Assembly: GCA_003478935.1 (NCBI GenBank)
Contig: QUFP01000007.1
Location: 1-64,000 of the forward strand
DNA: 64,000 nucleotides
Source: Firmicutes bacterium AF25-13AC
Lineage (GTDB): Bacteria > Bacillota > Clostridia > Lachnospirales > Lachnospiraceae
Direction: 5' to 3'
Shown: piece after piece, positions 20,116-28,482 of the stretch
Numbering within the stretch: position 1 is the first letter of the stretch
How the letters are laid out: each line of letters opens with the position of its first letter
The notes under the pieces: model-generated
Told to the model about the DNA's origin: nothing
What the model saw: the letters and a program-made list of their open reading frames with translations, nothing else
The model's database searches: none
Made by a program: the position numbers and the translations under genes

Positions 20116-21102
20116 TTACTTTGTTACCTCATTTTCAAGCGTCTCGCCTTTTTCAAATGCAGCTGCATTTTCAAGCGTGATGCGGCTGATTGCCTCAAGC
20201 GCCTCTCTTGTAAAGAAGCCCTGATGAGAAGTTACCATGACATTTGGGAATGACAAAAGTCTTGCCATTGTGGAGCTTTGCAAAATTGTGCCTGAAAGAT
20301 CTTCGTAAACCTTGTCGTTTTCTTCCTCATAAACATCAAGACCTACTGCAAAAAACTTACCCTTTCTGATACCTTCAATCAGTTCCTCTGTATTAACAAG
20401 ACCACCTCTTGATGTGTTGACTAAAATCACTCCATCCTTCATCTTCGCAATAGACTCACGATTGATTAAGTGATGTGTCTGCTCAGTTAACGGGCAGTGA
20501 AGTGAAATCAAATCACTTTGCGTCAACAATTCATCAAGAGTTACATACTCGATATCATTATTAGGGTTTGGATACATATCATAGCCAAGTACTCTCATGC
20601 CAAAGCCTCTGCAGATTCGCGCCATAGCCATACCAATTTTTCCAGTACCGATGATTCCGGCTGTCTTCTTATAAAGATCTACACCCATCAGTCCGTTTAA
20701 ACTGAAATCATTTTCTCTGCACTTGATATAAGCCTTGTGCGTATGACGATTTGCTGTGAGCGCCAATGCCATCGCATGCTCTGCAACAGCCTCTGGTGAA
20801 TAGCCAGGCACACGTGCAACCTTTATGCCATACTCTGCTGTCTTTTTCAAATCTACATTGTTGTAGCCTGCACAGCGCATTAAAATTAATTTAACGCCCT
20901 GACGATGCAGCTGTTCAACTGTCTCTGCCCCAATATTAGCATTAACAAATGCACAGATCGCCTTGTAGCCTGCTGCTAATGCAGCTGTCTCTGGTGACAA
21001 ATTTGCCTCCAGATAATGAATCGAAAGCTCTGGATACTCTGGCAAAATCGCATCAAAAAACTCTTCATCGTACTTTTTGGTACCATAAAACAAAATGTTC
21101 AT
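20116..21102 (-). CDS. D-isomer-specific 2-hydroxyacid dehydrogenase (D-lactate dehydrogenase-like)
   Basis: NAD-dependent dehydrogenase of 328 residues resembling fermentative D-lactate dehydrogenases. The Rossmann motif GIIGTGKIGMAMARI, the catalytic Arg region VNTSRGGLVNTEELIEGI, the Glu region GLDVYEEENDKVY and the His in NVMVTSHQGFFTREAL are all present. The start is the ATG at 21102, seven bases after GGAG; a TTG two codons upstream is less likely. Pyruvate to D-lactate is the likely reaction, though related enzymes act on other 2-keto acids. Confidence 0.85.
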   Translation of the reverse strand: MNILFYGTKKYDEEFFDAILPEYPELSIHYLEANLSPETAALAAGYKAICAFVNANIGAETVEQLHRQGVKLILMRCAGYNNVDLKKTAEYGIKVARVPGYSPEAVAEHAMALALTANRHTHKAYIKCRENDFSLNGLMGVDLYKKTAGIIGTGKIGMAMARICRGFGMRVLGYDMYPNPNNDIEYVTLDELLTQSDLISLHCPLTEQTHHLINRESIAKMKDGVILVNTSRGGLVNTEELIEGIRKGKFFAVGLDVYEEENDKVYEDLSGTILQSSTMARLLSFPNVMVTSHQGFFTREALEAISRITLENAAAFEKGETLENEVTK

Positions 21103-21185
21103 ATGCAATCTCCTTTTCTAATAGATGATTCCCTTGAAAGGGTTCTCAATTTTTTAGAAAACATACGCTCAGGCGCTTTGATGTA

Positions 21186-21899
21186 TTATTTTTTTTGAAG
21201 TTTGTCTACTATTTTATTCTCCTCCCACATCTTCTGCATCCTGACGTTTTCCTCATGCTGTTCCTCAACGCCAACCTTTGGCAATGCCTGCACCTCTTCA
21301 TTTAGTGAAAGCATCTTTGCATCCAGCATATTTACAATATCTGAACATGCTTTTAACTCTTCATTGATATGCTGCGGTGCTTTTCCCTCAAATTTATAGC
21401 GGATTTTATGCTCAAGTGATGCCCAAAAATCCATCGCAATCGTGCGAATCTGAATTTCCACCTTCACGCTAACCGGTCCAGTTGACAAATATACGGGAAC
21501 CGATACAACCATATGGTAGCTCTTATAACCATTTGGCTTTGGATTTGCGATATAATTTTTAACGGTCAGCACTTGAATATCTGACTGACTGCTAATGCGG
21601 TCCGCAATTCGGTAAATATCAGAAGTAAAGGAACATACGATGCGAATGCCCGCTATATCACTCAGGCAGTTCTGCATGTTGTCCATATTGACTTCCAAGC
21701 CATGGCGCTTTAATTTCTTTACAATACTCTCCGAAGACTTGATTCGCGATGTTACATGCTCAATCGGATTGTAATTATGTATCTTGATAAATTCATTATT
21801 CAGTATATCGATCTTTGTTGCTATTTCCTTCAGCGCAGATTCGTATGTAAACATAAGTGTTTCCCACTTATCTATGCGGTGTTCGCTGATTTCTTCCAT
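21186..21899 (-). CDS. Small alarmone synthetase (RelA/SpoT domain)
   Basis: Single-domain (p)ppGpp synthetase of the RelQ/YjbM group, 237 residues. It shows the SYNTH domain signatures DIAGIRIVCSFTSDIYRIAD, KPNGYKSYHMVV and VEIQIRTIAMDFWASLEHKI, with no hydrolase or regulatory domains. A charged C-terminal tail (residues about 205-237) may mediate tetramerisation. It would make alarmone from GTP or GDP and ATP in the cytosol. The start follows AGGAGAAATTTAGTAA. It is encoded just downstream of an OLD-family nuclease on the same strand, 142 bases apart. Confidence 0.9.
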   Translation of the reverse strand: MEEISEHRIDKWETLMFTYESALKEIATKIDILNNEFIKIHNYNPIEHVTSRIKSSESIVKKLKRHGLEVNMDNMQNCLSDIAGIRIVCSFTSDIYRIADRISSQSDIQVLTVKNYIANPKPNGYKSYHMVVSVPVYLSTGPVSVKVEIQIRTIAMDFWASLEHKIRYKFEGKAPQHINEELKACSDIVNMLDAKMLSLNEEVQALPKVGVEEQHEENVRMQKMWEENKIVDKLQKK

Positions 21900-22041
21900 T
21901 TACTAAATTTCTCCTAACTTACACTAACTTACTTTTTTTCCTGCAGCCAAAACTTTTGGTGCTTCTCTATCAGTTTACCATATTTTGATTGCTTTTTAAA
22001 GTATTTCTTTTCGCGTTTTGTAACATATTACCCGTAGGCTT

Positions 22042-23928
22042 TCATACTTTTCTGCTCTCAAAATATACAAAACGGTCTATTGCATCGAGGATATCGGCAA
22101 ATTCCTCTCGCGGTGCCAGCGCTACATAACGGCTTAAAAGTTCATTTTCTTCTTTTTTAAAACGACCATAGAAGCAGTCAAACATGTTGTGGCCGCGCAT
22201 GTAAATACGTATTTCTTCCATATGTGCTTTTACATCCTCTGGTCCTGTCAGATCGTGACCTATTACACTTATAAGCTTTTGTCCGCTTGAAAGTCTCGAT
22301 AAATATTCCTGCCATTTTTCATAGAAGGTCTGATAAAATGCATTTTCCGACTCGACAATACCTAGCTGCGCCATAATTTGGGGATTAAAGAAATAATTTT
22401 CAAATGAATAATATTTCAGAACAAGCACATTTTGAGGACGCACCTTAGGCAGATGGTCTACGTCGCGCTTTCCTGCCTCCTCGTAATAATTGCACAGCTG
22501 GCTTATCAGCTTTCGCCTGTCTTTTCCGTCACCGTCTCGTATCATCAGAAACTGATCTTTCAAATAGACCTGATTCATATATTTTAGATTTGCATACGTT
22601 TTGATGTTTGTACAGCTGTTTGTTGTAATAATTGCGATGCGCGACAGATTGCCGTCTTTATCATAGATTTCAGAATAATATCTTTTAAGCAGAATAGGCA
22701 ATCGGTTTTTATCCTGTTTTCCTTCCACGATAAATACAAAGTTTACATTCATCAGATCGGTTGCCGTATATCCCAAATCATCTAATATTACACTGATATC
22801 CGTATTGTCGCGCACAATGGAACGACCTTGCTTATCAAGTACTACCTGTCGAATTTCGCGACTGTTAAAGTTTGCAAGAAGATTAGGCGAATGAGTTGTA
22901 AACACAACCTGATTTTTTCGTGACAGACGATACAAAATCTCACCAGCCACACGCTGCAGTGTTGGGTGAAGAAAAAGCTCTGGTTCCTCAATCATCAGTA
23001 TACTTGAAAGCTGCTCCTGCATCTCTGTATATGTTTCAAGAAGAGACAAAAGATAGATGCTTCGCATTCCCTCTCCCATCTCACTAAGCGTATGTGTCTG
23101 TCTTTGTGTCTTACTGCAGATTTCTGTTGTAACCTGAAGCATCTGTTCAACATTTCTATTCATGGAGTAAACAATCTCATCCTGGCCGCCGTTTTTCTTA
23201 AAGTTTTCATTTACACTCTTTGAAAACTCTTCAAGGTTTAGCTGGTACAGCTTGTAGTCTAAAAGCTTAGATGCCTCGAATGCATCAAGCTCAATTGGTT
23301 TTTTCTGATTTATATAGCCGATGCATGAAAAGCAATGGTCACATGTCTTTGCCTCCTCAAACAGACAACAACCGCTTCGCATTTTAGAAATCAGCGCGTC
23401 CTCACGAAGAAGCAAAAGATCACTTTGCAGCCGCTCAATATCACGCTCAGGGCTGACACTATAGATACGTGGAAGCAGCTTTTCAATATAAGGATTGTTC
23501 TTTTTAAAGCCGTCAAAATAGCGCTTTCTGCCATCCTTATTTGCGATAAAGCAAAAAGACAGCTCACCACGCTCATTTATTGATTCACCGTCAGTTTCAA
23601 ACATTGATACAAACGATGGCAGCTTCTTTTGAAAATCCTCAAACCAAGAATCAAATTTTCTGTAACGGCTGATTATTCCTCTTCGGCAAAGACGCTTTAA
23701 ATCATCCTTTGTCAATTCAAGTGTAAGCGCAATCTCAATATTGCCGCCATCCCAGTTGAAATCCTTTTTTGTTATCGCAATATCTCCAAGCGCCACACGC
23801 AGGGCATCTATTATCGTGGATTTTCCGGTATTGTTTTGTCCAACAAGAATCAGGGCATTTTCCACTGAATCAATTGTGACATCCCGGATTGCACGAAAGC
23901 TTTTAATATGTATTCCTGTCAGTCTCAT
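22042..23928 (-). CDS. OLD-family ATPase/TOPRIM endonuclease
   Basis: AAA/SMC-like ATPase fused to a TOPRIM nuclease, 628 residues. The Walker A motif is GQNNTGKST (30-38), the signature and Walker B region is SEMGEGMRSIY and ILMIEEPELFLHP, the switch region is VVFTTHSPNLLANF, and the TOPRIM begins with VFIVEGKQDKNRLP. There is an unusual cysteine cluster at 187, 188, 196, 199 and 202 inside the ATPase domain, suggesting a metal-binding insertion. No UvrD-like helicase partner follows, so this is not a Gabija pair; class 1 OLD is more likely. The role may be phage defence or DNA repair. The start at 23928 follows AGAGGTGCGCGA. Confidence 0.85.
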   Translation of the reverse strand: MRLTGIHIKSFRAIRDVTIDSVENALILVGQNNTGKSTIIDALRVALGDIAITKKDFNWDGGNIEIALTLELTKDDLKRLCRRGIISRYRKFDSWFEDFQKKLPSFVSMFETDGESINERGELSFCFIANKDGRKRYFDGFKKNNPYIEKLLPRIYSVSPERDIERLQSDLLLLREDALISKMRSGCCLFEEAKTCDHCFSCIGYINQKKPIELDAFEASKLLDYKLYQLNLEEFSKSVNENFKKNGGQDEIVYSMNRNVEQMLQVTTEICSKTQRQTHTLSEMGEGMRSIYLLSLLETYTEMQEQLSSILMIEEPELFLHPTLQRVAGEILYRLSRKNQVVFTTHSPNLLANFNSREIRQVVLDKQGRSIVRDNTDISVILDDLGYTATDLMNVNFVFIVEGKQDKNRLPILLKRYYSEIYDKDGNLSRIAIITTNSCTNIKTYANLKYMNQVYLKDQFLMIRDGDGKDRRKLISQLCNYYEEAGKRDVDHLPKVRPQNVLVLKYYSFENYFFNPQIMAQLGIVESENAFYQTFYEKWQEYLSRLSSGQKLISVIGHDLTGPEDVKAHMEEIRIYMRGHNMFDCFYGRFKKEENELLSRYVALAPREEFADILDAIDRFVYFESRKV

Positions 23929-23963
23929 TCGCGCACCTCTGCTTTTCTTACTCATGTTTTTGA

Positions 23964-23995
23964 AGATTGCGGGAGTGCAAAGCACGCAGCAATCT
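23964..23995 (-). other. Hairpin upstream of the OLD gene
   Basis: AGATTGC/GCAATCT outer stem and GTGC/GCAC inner stem, ending about 35 bases before the OLD start. It lies in the 5' leader and has no T-tract; it may affect translation or mRNA stability. Confidence 0.4.
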
Positions 23996-24040
23996 GGTAT
24001 CAAATATCATAGCATATTCATATATTTTTTTCCACACAAA

Positions 24041-24074
24041 TGTCCGCCTCGTGAAAGCCATTCGCCTTCGGGCT
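24041..24074. repeat. Single arm of a dispersed repeat
   Basis: This 34-base stretch matches 30 of 34 bases of the right arm of the large imperfect palindrome at 58093-58126. No matching left arm was found here. Confidence 0.5.
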
Positions 24075-24137
24075 TTGCCATAAACATTGGATGATCCGTG
24101 AACTGTACTCATTAGATTCTAGAGTCCCCGAAAGTGG

Positions 24138-24166
24138 TTGACATCTTACGTTTAGTTTTGTATAAT
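24138..24166 (+). promoter_or_regulatory. Promoter of perR
   Basis: TTGACA (24138-24143), 17-base spacer, TATAAT (24161-24166). A Per/Fur-box-like sequence begins 12 bases downstream. Confidence 0.85.
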
Positions 24167-24177
24167 AAAAACAAAAG

Positions 24178-24192
24178 TAGTAATTATTATTA
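24178..24192 (+). promoter_or_regulatory. Per-box-like operator upstream of perR
   Basis: TAGTAATTATTATTA matches 12 of 15 positions of the PerR consensus TTATAATTATTATAA and contains the inverted repeat GTAAT/ATTAC. It lies just after the predicted transcription start, suggesting autorepression. Confidence 0.65.
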
Positions 24193-24212
24193 CATAGAAG
24201 GGAATTTTAATT

Positions 24213-24599
24213 ATGATAAAATACAGCCGCCAGCGTGAAGCAATTGTTCAGTATCTCACAGGGCGCACAGATCATCCAAGCGCTGAATCTGTTTATCAGG
24301 CACTCCGCCAGACACACCCTAATATCAGTCTTGGAACTGTCTATCGCAATCTAGGCGTTCTTGAGGAAAATGGTCAGCTGATGCGGATTCCGATGGATAA
24401 CGGATCTGACCGTTTTGACCCAAATGTCGTTCCTCATTATCACTTTTTATGCCGCAAATGCGGCTGCCTGCAGGATGTCCCAATGACAGCACTTGATTCT
24501 TTAAATCAGCTCGCTCAGGCACATATTGATGGCATCGTAGAAAGTCATGCCCTGCTATTTAAAGGGGTATGCAAAAGATGTTCAGAGGATACAAAATAG
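24213..24599 (+). CDS. perR: PerR-type Fur family repressor
   Basis: Metal-dependent peroxide-sensing repressor of 128 residues. The winged helix is in residues 1-75 (YSRQREAIVQYL, ISLGTVYRNLGVLEENGQL), followed by the HYHFLCRKCGCLQDV metal-binding segment and the second zinc CxxC in GVCKRCSEDT. Together the two CxxC pairs form the structural Zn site. The N-terminus is shorter than in Bacillus PerR. Assignment as PerR rather than Fur or Zur rests on the neighbouring rubrerythrin gene and the Per-box-like sites before both genes. Confidence 0.85.
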   Translation: MIKYSRQREAIVQYLTGRTDHPSAESVYQALRQTHPNISLGTVYRNLGVLEENGQLMRIPMDNGSDRFDPNVVPHYHFLCRKCGCLQDVPMTALDSLNQLAQAHIDGIVESHALLFKGVCKRCSEDTK

Positions 24600-24628
24600 T
24601 TTTTTTTATTATATTTTTGAAAAAACTC

Positions 24629-24657
24629 TTGACAGCTTTGTGGGTTTATGCTACTAT
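24629..24657 (+). promoter_or_regulatory. Promoter of the rubrerythrin gene
   Basis: TTGACA (24629-24634), 17-base spacer, TACTAT (24652-24657). It gives a 5' leader of about 135 bases. Confidence 0.78.
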
Positions 24658-24665
24658 CATATCAG

Positions 24666-24680
24666 TAACAATTACTATTA
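24666..24680 (+). promoter_or_regulatory. Per-box-like operator upstream of rubrerythrin
   Basis: TAACAATTACTATTA matches 11 of 15 positions of the Per-box consensus and lies at the predicted transcription start. It indicates peroxide-inducible control by the adjacent repressor. Confidence 0.6.
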
Positions 24681-24736
24681 TCAATCAGGGCACCGACCCC
24701 TATCACGGTTCCTGATTGATATGGTAACAAACAATA
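24679..24736 (+). other. Two-hairpin 5' leader of rubrerythrin mRNA
   Basis: A perfect 11-base stem (TATCAATCAGG at 24679-24689 with CCTGATTGATA at 24711-24721) carries an inner ACCG/CGGT pair. A second stem, AGCGG/CCGCT with a T5 loop, follows near 24739-24753. No terminator T-tract follows either; they may stabilise this presumably abundant mRNA or regulate it. Confidence 0.5.
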
Positions 24737-24798
24737 ATAAGCGGTTTTTCCGCTAACATTAACAATAAATATTTTTATCAGAAAAGGAGATTACTATT

Positions 24799-25344
24799 AT
24801 GGCTAAATTTGTCTGTCAGGTATGTGGTTATGTTTATGAAGGAGATTCTGCTCCGGAGTTCTGTCCAGTATGTAAGGCACCGGCTTCCAAGTTCTCAAAG
24901 CAGGAAGAGACCTTAACTTGGGCTGCTGAGCACGTTGTAGGTGTTGCTAAGGGTGTCAGCGAAGATATTCTGGCTGATTTAAGAGCTAACTTCCAGGGTG
25001 AGTGCTCTGAGGTTGGTATGTATCTGGCTATGGCTCGTGTTGCTCACAGAGAAGGCTATCCGGAAATCGGCTTATACTGGGAGAAGGCAGCTTACGAAGA
25101 GGCTGAGCATGCAGCTAAGTTTGCTGAGCTTTTAGGCGAGGTTGTTACTGATTCCACAAAGAAGAATCTTCAGATGCGTGTAGAGGCTGAAAACGGTGCT
25201 ACTGCTGGTAAGATGGATCTTGCAAAGCGTGCTAAGGCTGCTAACCTTGATGCAATCCATGACACTGTTCATGAGATGGCTCGCGATGAGGCTCGTCACG
25301 GCAAGGCATTTGCAGGTCTGTTAAAGAGATATTTTGGTGAGTAA
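24799..25344 (+). CDS. Reverse rubrerythrin
   Basis: Non-haem iron NADH peroxidase of 181 residues protecting anaerobes from hydrogen peroxide and oxygen. The rubredoxin domain is at the N-terminus ([11 protein letters not shown] and [11 protein letters not shown]), the reverse of classical rubrerythrin. It is followed by a ferritin-like four-helix di-iron domain with [37 protein letters not shown] and [16 protein letters not shown]. The start follows AAAAGGAGATTACTATT. Its own promoter overlaps a Per-box-like site. Codon use looks optimised (GCT, GGT, AAG), suggesting high expression. Confidence 0.95.
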   Translation: MAKFVCQVCGYVYEGDSAPEFCPVCKAPASKFSKQEETLTWAAEHVVGVAKGVSEDILADLRANFQGECSEVGMYLAMARVAHREGYPEIGLYWEKAAYEEAEHAAKFAELLGEVVTDSTKKNLQMRVEAENGATAGKMDLAKRAKAANLDAIHDTVHEMARDEARHGKAFAGLLKRYFGE

Positions 25345-25379
25345 CGTTAATCATTGTCACTTCAAAAAGAGGTAATGAC

Positions 25380-25574
25380 ATGGAAAATTATACCATTTGC
25401 AATTGTAAAAATGTAACGTACTTTGATGTCGCAGAAGCGCTGCACAATTGTCCTACTTTCAGCGATGTAGAAAAGACGTTTGATGAAGTACAAAAAATCA
25501 CCCACTGCTCTACTGGATGCGGTGGATGTCACGGAAAGATCTTAGACGCTATTTCCGAGATCATGGATAAATAA
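25380..25574 (+). CDS. BFD-like [2Fe-2S]-binding small protein
   Basis: Small protein of 64 residues with four conserved cysteines in the BFD arrangement: CNCKNVTYFDVAEAL near the start and HCSTGCGGCHGKI in the second half. Such domains bind a 2Fe-2S cluster and act in iron transfer or as redox partners. It is 35 bases downstream of the rubrerythrin gene with an AAAGAGGTAATGAC site and ends in a strong terminator, so it belongs to the same operon. It may supply electrons or iron to the rubrerythrin; that is inference. Confidence 0.82.
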   Translation: MENYTICNCKNVTYFDVAEALHNCPTFSDVEKTFDEVQKITHCSTGCGGCHGKILDAISEIMDK

Positions 25575-25580
25575 AAAAAA

Positions 25581-25613
25581 GAAGATCATCCAAAAACGGG
25601 TGATCTTCTTTTT
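25581..25613 (+). terminator. Terminator of the rubrerythrin operon
   Basis: GAAGATCATCC/GGGTGATCTTC stem, six-base loop, followed by a T-run. Confidence 0.9.
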
Positions 25614-25629
25614 TCTTGTCATTTACCAG

Positions 25630-25657
25630 TTGTTTTTTTATAATTATCTGTTATACT
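25630..25657 (+). promoter_or_regulatory. Promoter of the degV-family gene
   Basis: TTGTTT (25630-25635), 16-base spacer, TATACT (25652-25657). Confidence 0.6.
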
Positions 25658-25724
25658 ATTACTAGATTATGTAGTTTTCAAAACCAGATAATACTTTTTC
25701 CAAAAACAATGGAGGTTATGATAT

Positions 25725-26555
25725 ATGATTACCAGAATTATTTCCGACTCTTCTTGCGAACTTTTTGACAGCGCAGATGGTCAGTTTCGTACAGCACCTT
25801 TGACTATCTCTACAGATGAGCGCTCTTTTTTAGATGACGCCAATCTAAATACACGTGAGATGCTTGACTATCTTTCTGCTCACAAAGGACGCTCCTACAC
25901 GGCATGCCCAAGTATTGAAAGCTGGTTAAGCTGCTTTGAAGGAGCTGATGTGATTTACGTTGCAGTAATGACTAGCGCACTTTCCGGAACGCTCAACTCT
26001 GCATTATCCGCAAAGTCTATTTATGAGCAGCAGCATCCTGAAGTAAAAATCCATATCTTTGACACACTGACTACCGGACCTGAACTATGGCTCTTTATTG
26101 AAAAGCTTGAGGAACTTGTCGCTTGTGGTACATCATACGATGAAGTCATTCGTATTGCTGATGAATATATTCACACAACGCGTCTGTTCTTTGCATTAAA
26201 GTCTCTTCATAATCTAGCAGCCAACGGCCGTATTAATAAAGCAGTTGCTTCTGCCATCGGCATCTTAGGCATTTCGATTCTTAGCACAGCAAGCGAAGAA
26301 GGACGCATTCATCCGATTGGCAAATGCCGCAGTTCCAAAAAGCTTGTTGCTTCTATCATGGAACAGTTTGAAAATGCCGGTTATCATGGCGGCAAGGTAC
26401 GCATCAGCCATATCGAAAATGCAGCGCTTGCCGAAAGCATTCAGGCAGAAATCTATAAAAAATATCCGCAGGCAGATGTCCAGTTTAGACACTGCCGCGG
26501 ACTTTGCAGCTACTATGCTGAAAAAGGCGGTATTTTGATTGGATGCGAGTGTTAA
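25725..26555 (+). CDS. DegV family fatty-acid-binding protein
   Basis: Fatty-acid-binding protein of 276 residues of the DegV/FakB type. It begins with ISDSSCELFD and has the TSALSGTLNSALSAK loop and HNLAANGRINKAVASAIGILG, both typical lipid-contacting segments, and ends with HCRGLCSYYAEKGGILIGCE. FakB proteins present fatty acids to the FakA kinase for phospholipid synthesis; no fakA is nearby. The start follows AATGGAGGTTATGATAT. Confidence 0.88.
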   Translation: MITRIISDSSCELFDSADGQFRTAPLTISTDERSFLDDANLNTREMLDYLSAHKGRSYTACPSIESWLSCFEGADVIYVAVMTSALSGTLNSALSAKSIYEQQHPEVKIHIFDTLTTGPELWLFIEKLEELVACGTSYDEVIRIADEYIHTTRLFFALKSLHNLAANGRINKAVASAIGILGISILSTASEEGRIHPIGKCRSSKKLVASIMEQFENAGYHGGKVRISHIENAALAESIQAEIYKKYPQADVQFRHCRGLCSYYAEKGGILIGCEC

Positions 26556-27071
26556 TTACGCATTTGCTTTTGACGCAAGCTCCTGAACGATTTCTCTAAC
26601 CCGCTTGTGATCACATTCCTGCACGATATGTGCATACTTTTCATATAATGGACAGCGCTCATTGTACAGATCTTTGAGTGTCTGTCCATTTTTCAATGCA
26701 ACACCACGCGCCGTCAGATCGCCAAGACGATCCTCAATTTCTTTATAAGAAAGCTTTAAGTAGACAACACAGCCGATCTTGCGCAGATGCTCCATTGCCT
26801 TTTCACCATAGATTACACTTCCTCCAGTTGCAATCACTGCCTGTTCACAGTCTAACCCTGCATTGATATCTTCCTCAATTTTCAGAAAGCCATCTACTCC
26901 ATGCTCGGTAATCAGTTCATGAAGCAGCTTTTTTGTCTGCTCCTGAATAACAAGATCTGAATCCAGAAAGCGATAGCCAAGTCTCTTTGCCAGCACAACC
27001 CCAACCGTGCTCTTTCCTGCTCCCGGCATTCCAATCAGTACAATGTTTTTCTTTCCCTGCATCGTCTCCAT
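26556..27071 (-). CDS. aroK: Shikimate kinase
   Basis: ATP-dependent kinase of 171 residues making shikimate-3-phosphate in aromatic amino acid synthesis. The P-loop is GMPGAGKST, followed by LAKRLGYRFLDSDLVI (shikimate-binding Asp), the IATGGSVIYGE motif, and a C-terminal half with the lid and ENERCPLYEKYA-like segment (NERCPLYEKYAHIV). The start at 27071 is supported by GAGAGGGCAAAAAT. The gene converges on degV with no gap, their stops being adjacent. Confidence 0.93.
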   Translation of the reverse strand: METMQGKKNIVLIGMPGAGKSTVGVVLAKRLGYRFLDSDLVIQEQTKKLLHELITEHGVDGFLKIEEDINAGLDCEQAVIATGGSVIYGEKAMEHLRKIGCVVYLKLSYKEIEDRLGDLTARGVALKNGQTLKDLYNERCPLYEKYAHIVQECDHKRVREIVQELASKANA

Positions 27072-27255
27072 ATTTTTGCCCTCTCGTGTTTTAATGGTGT
27101 TACTGTTTTGATATTTCTGAATAGTTATCCGCTTTTTATTATAGCAAAAGCAAACACATACTTCCATATTTTTTATCTTATATGCTTGCTTTTGTATATA
27201 TTTCTGGTAAAATTATAATTAACAGCACAAATGCAGGAGGTTTTTACGTATTCTT

Positions 27256-28434
27256 ATGAGTAAGGGACAAATTTTTCACAGCACATTTTCAGAATACACA
27301 GATCCATACACTGGCACTGTTGTAAAACGCCTGACGGATCCGTCTATACTTAGTCACCACATGTATTTTTATAACCGCATGACTACATCTGACGGACAAT
27401 ACCTTTTAATCTGCCAGAAGCGTGACGAGGGCCGTCAGCTTTATACACTCAATCTCCATAACGGTGAGATTCGCCAGATAACAGAGGGAGATGGTGTCGG
27501 TCAGGACAGCGCCATGTTTTCACATGACGACAAAACCATCTTTTATCAGCAAAACAACCGCTTTTACACGATGGATGCACAGACGCTTGAAACGCACTGC
27601 TTTTACGAAACACCAGAAGGCTGGAGCGGTTCTGCACCTGGCATGAGCAGTGACAATCGTTTTATGTCAATCGTAGAGACAAAACAGGATACACTGCCGC
27701 CGCGTGATGGAAGCGCCGGATGGAACTTTTTTGCGCTTACTTGCCAGGCTAAGCCACTATGCCGCATTGTCTACATTGATGTAGAAACAGGAAAGAGCCA
27801 CGTAGTACTTGAGGATCACTGCTGGTTTGGTCATACACAGATTCGTCCAAATGACCCTGATACGATTTTATTTTGTCATGAAGGGCCTTATGATCTGATT
27901 GATGCCAGACTATGGCTGATTAAAAGCGATGGCAGCCGTTATCGCTGCTGCCGCAAGCAACCATCTGATCTGATTTTGACACATGAATTTTGGCTTCCTG
28001 ATGGTTCTAAATTTGCTTACGTTTACCGTGAAACAACTGGCGACAAGATTGAAAACATCCGCCTTATGGATCCAGAAACATTAAAAGAAGAAATTCTAAT
28101 GCCATGTTCTCCGTTTGCACATTTTATCTGTGATAAGAAAAATGAGTACATGGTCGGTGACTCTCAAGGAAGCGATGTTCCAATTCATCTTTTGACAGAG
28201 GAAATGCTGAAAGAAAAAGCCAATACCATAAGCAATGATTTTATCTATCTGATTGATGTCAAAAAACGCACGGAAAAGAAGCTTTGTTATCATGGCACAT
28301 CTTGGCTGGCTAAGCATGGAAATCCGCAGGATTCACATCCGCATCCGTGCTTTTCTGAGGACAACAAGAGTATTATTTTTGTATCTGACCGTGAAGGACT
28401 GCCCTGCATTTATCAGGTAATGCTTAATAATTAG
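27256..28434 (+). CDS. Oligogalacturonate lyase, PL22 family
   Basis: Seven-bladed beta-propeller of 392 residues resembling oligogalacturonide lyases (Ogl), which cleave short pectin oligosaccharides in the cytosol. Recognisable segments are GTVVKRLTDPSILSHHMYFY, KRDEGRQLYTLNL, CWFGHTQIRPNDPDTILFCHE, IDARLWLI, LTHEFWLPDGSKFAYVY and the end FVSDREGLPCIYQVM. Histidines in HTQ, CHEGP and THEFW fit the manganese site. It has no signal peptide. The start has GCAGGAGGTTTTTACGT before it, though spacing to ATG at 27256 is long. It forms an operon with the fucosidase gene. Confidence 0.82.
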   Translation: MSKGQIFHSTFSEYTDPYTGTVVKRLTDPSILSHHMYFYNRMTTSDGQYLLICQKRDEGRQLYTLNLHNGEIRQITEGDGVGQDSAMFSHDDKTIFYQQNNRFYTMDAQTLETHCFYETPEGWSGSAPGMSSDNRFMSIVETKQDTLPPRDGSAGWNFFALTCQAKPLCRIVYIDVETGKSHVVLEDHCWFGHTQIRPNDPDTILFCHEGPYDLIDARLWLIKSDGSRYRCCRKQPSDLILTHEFWLPDGSKFAYVYRETTGDKIENIRLMDPETLKEEILMPCSPFAHFICDKKNEYMVGDSQGSDVPIHLLTEEMLKEKANTISNDFIYLIDVKKRTEKKLCYHGTSWLAKHGNPQDSHPHPCFSEDNKSIIFVSDREGLPCIYQVMLNN

Positions 28435-28482
28435 TGCTGGCATTTATTTATTTTTACACTTTATTTTTTGGAGGGAATAATT

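Noticed and set aside
22042..23928. Gabija (GajA) assignment for the OLD-family gene
   Set aside because: No GajB/UvrD-like helicase gene is adjacent on either side.
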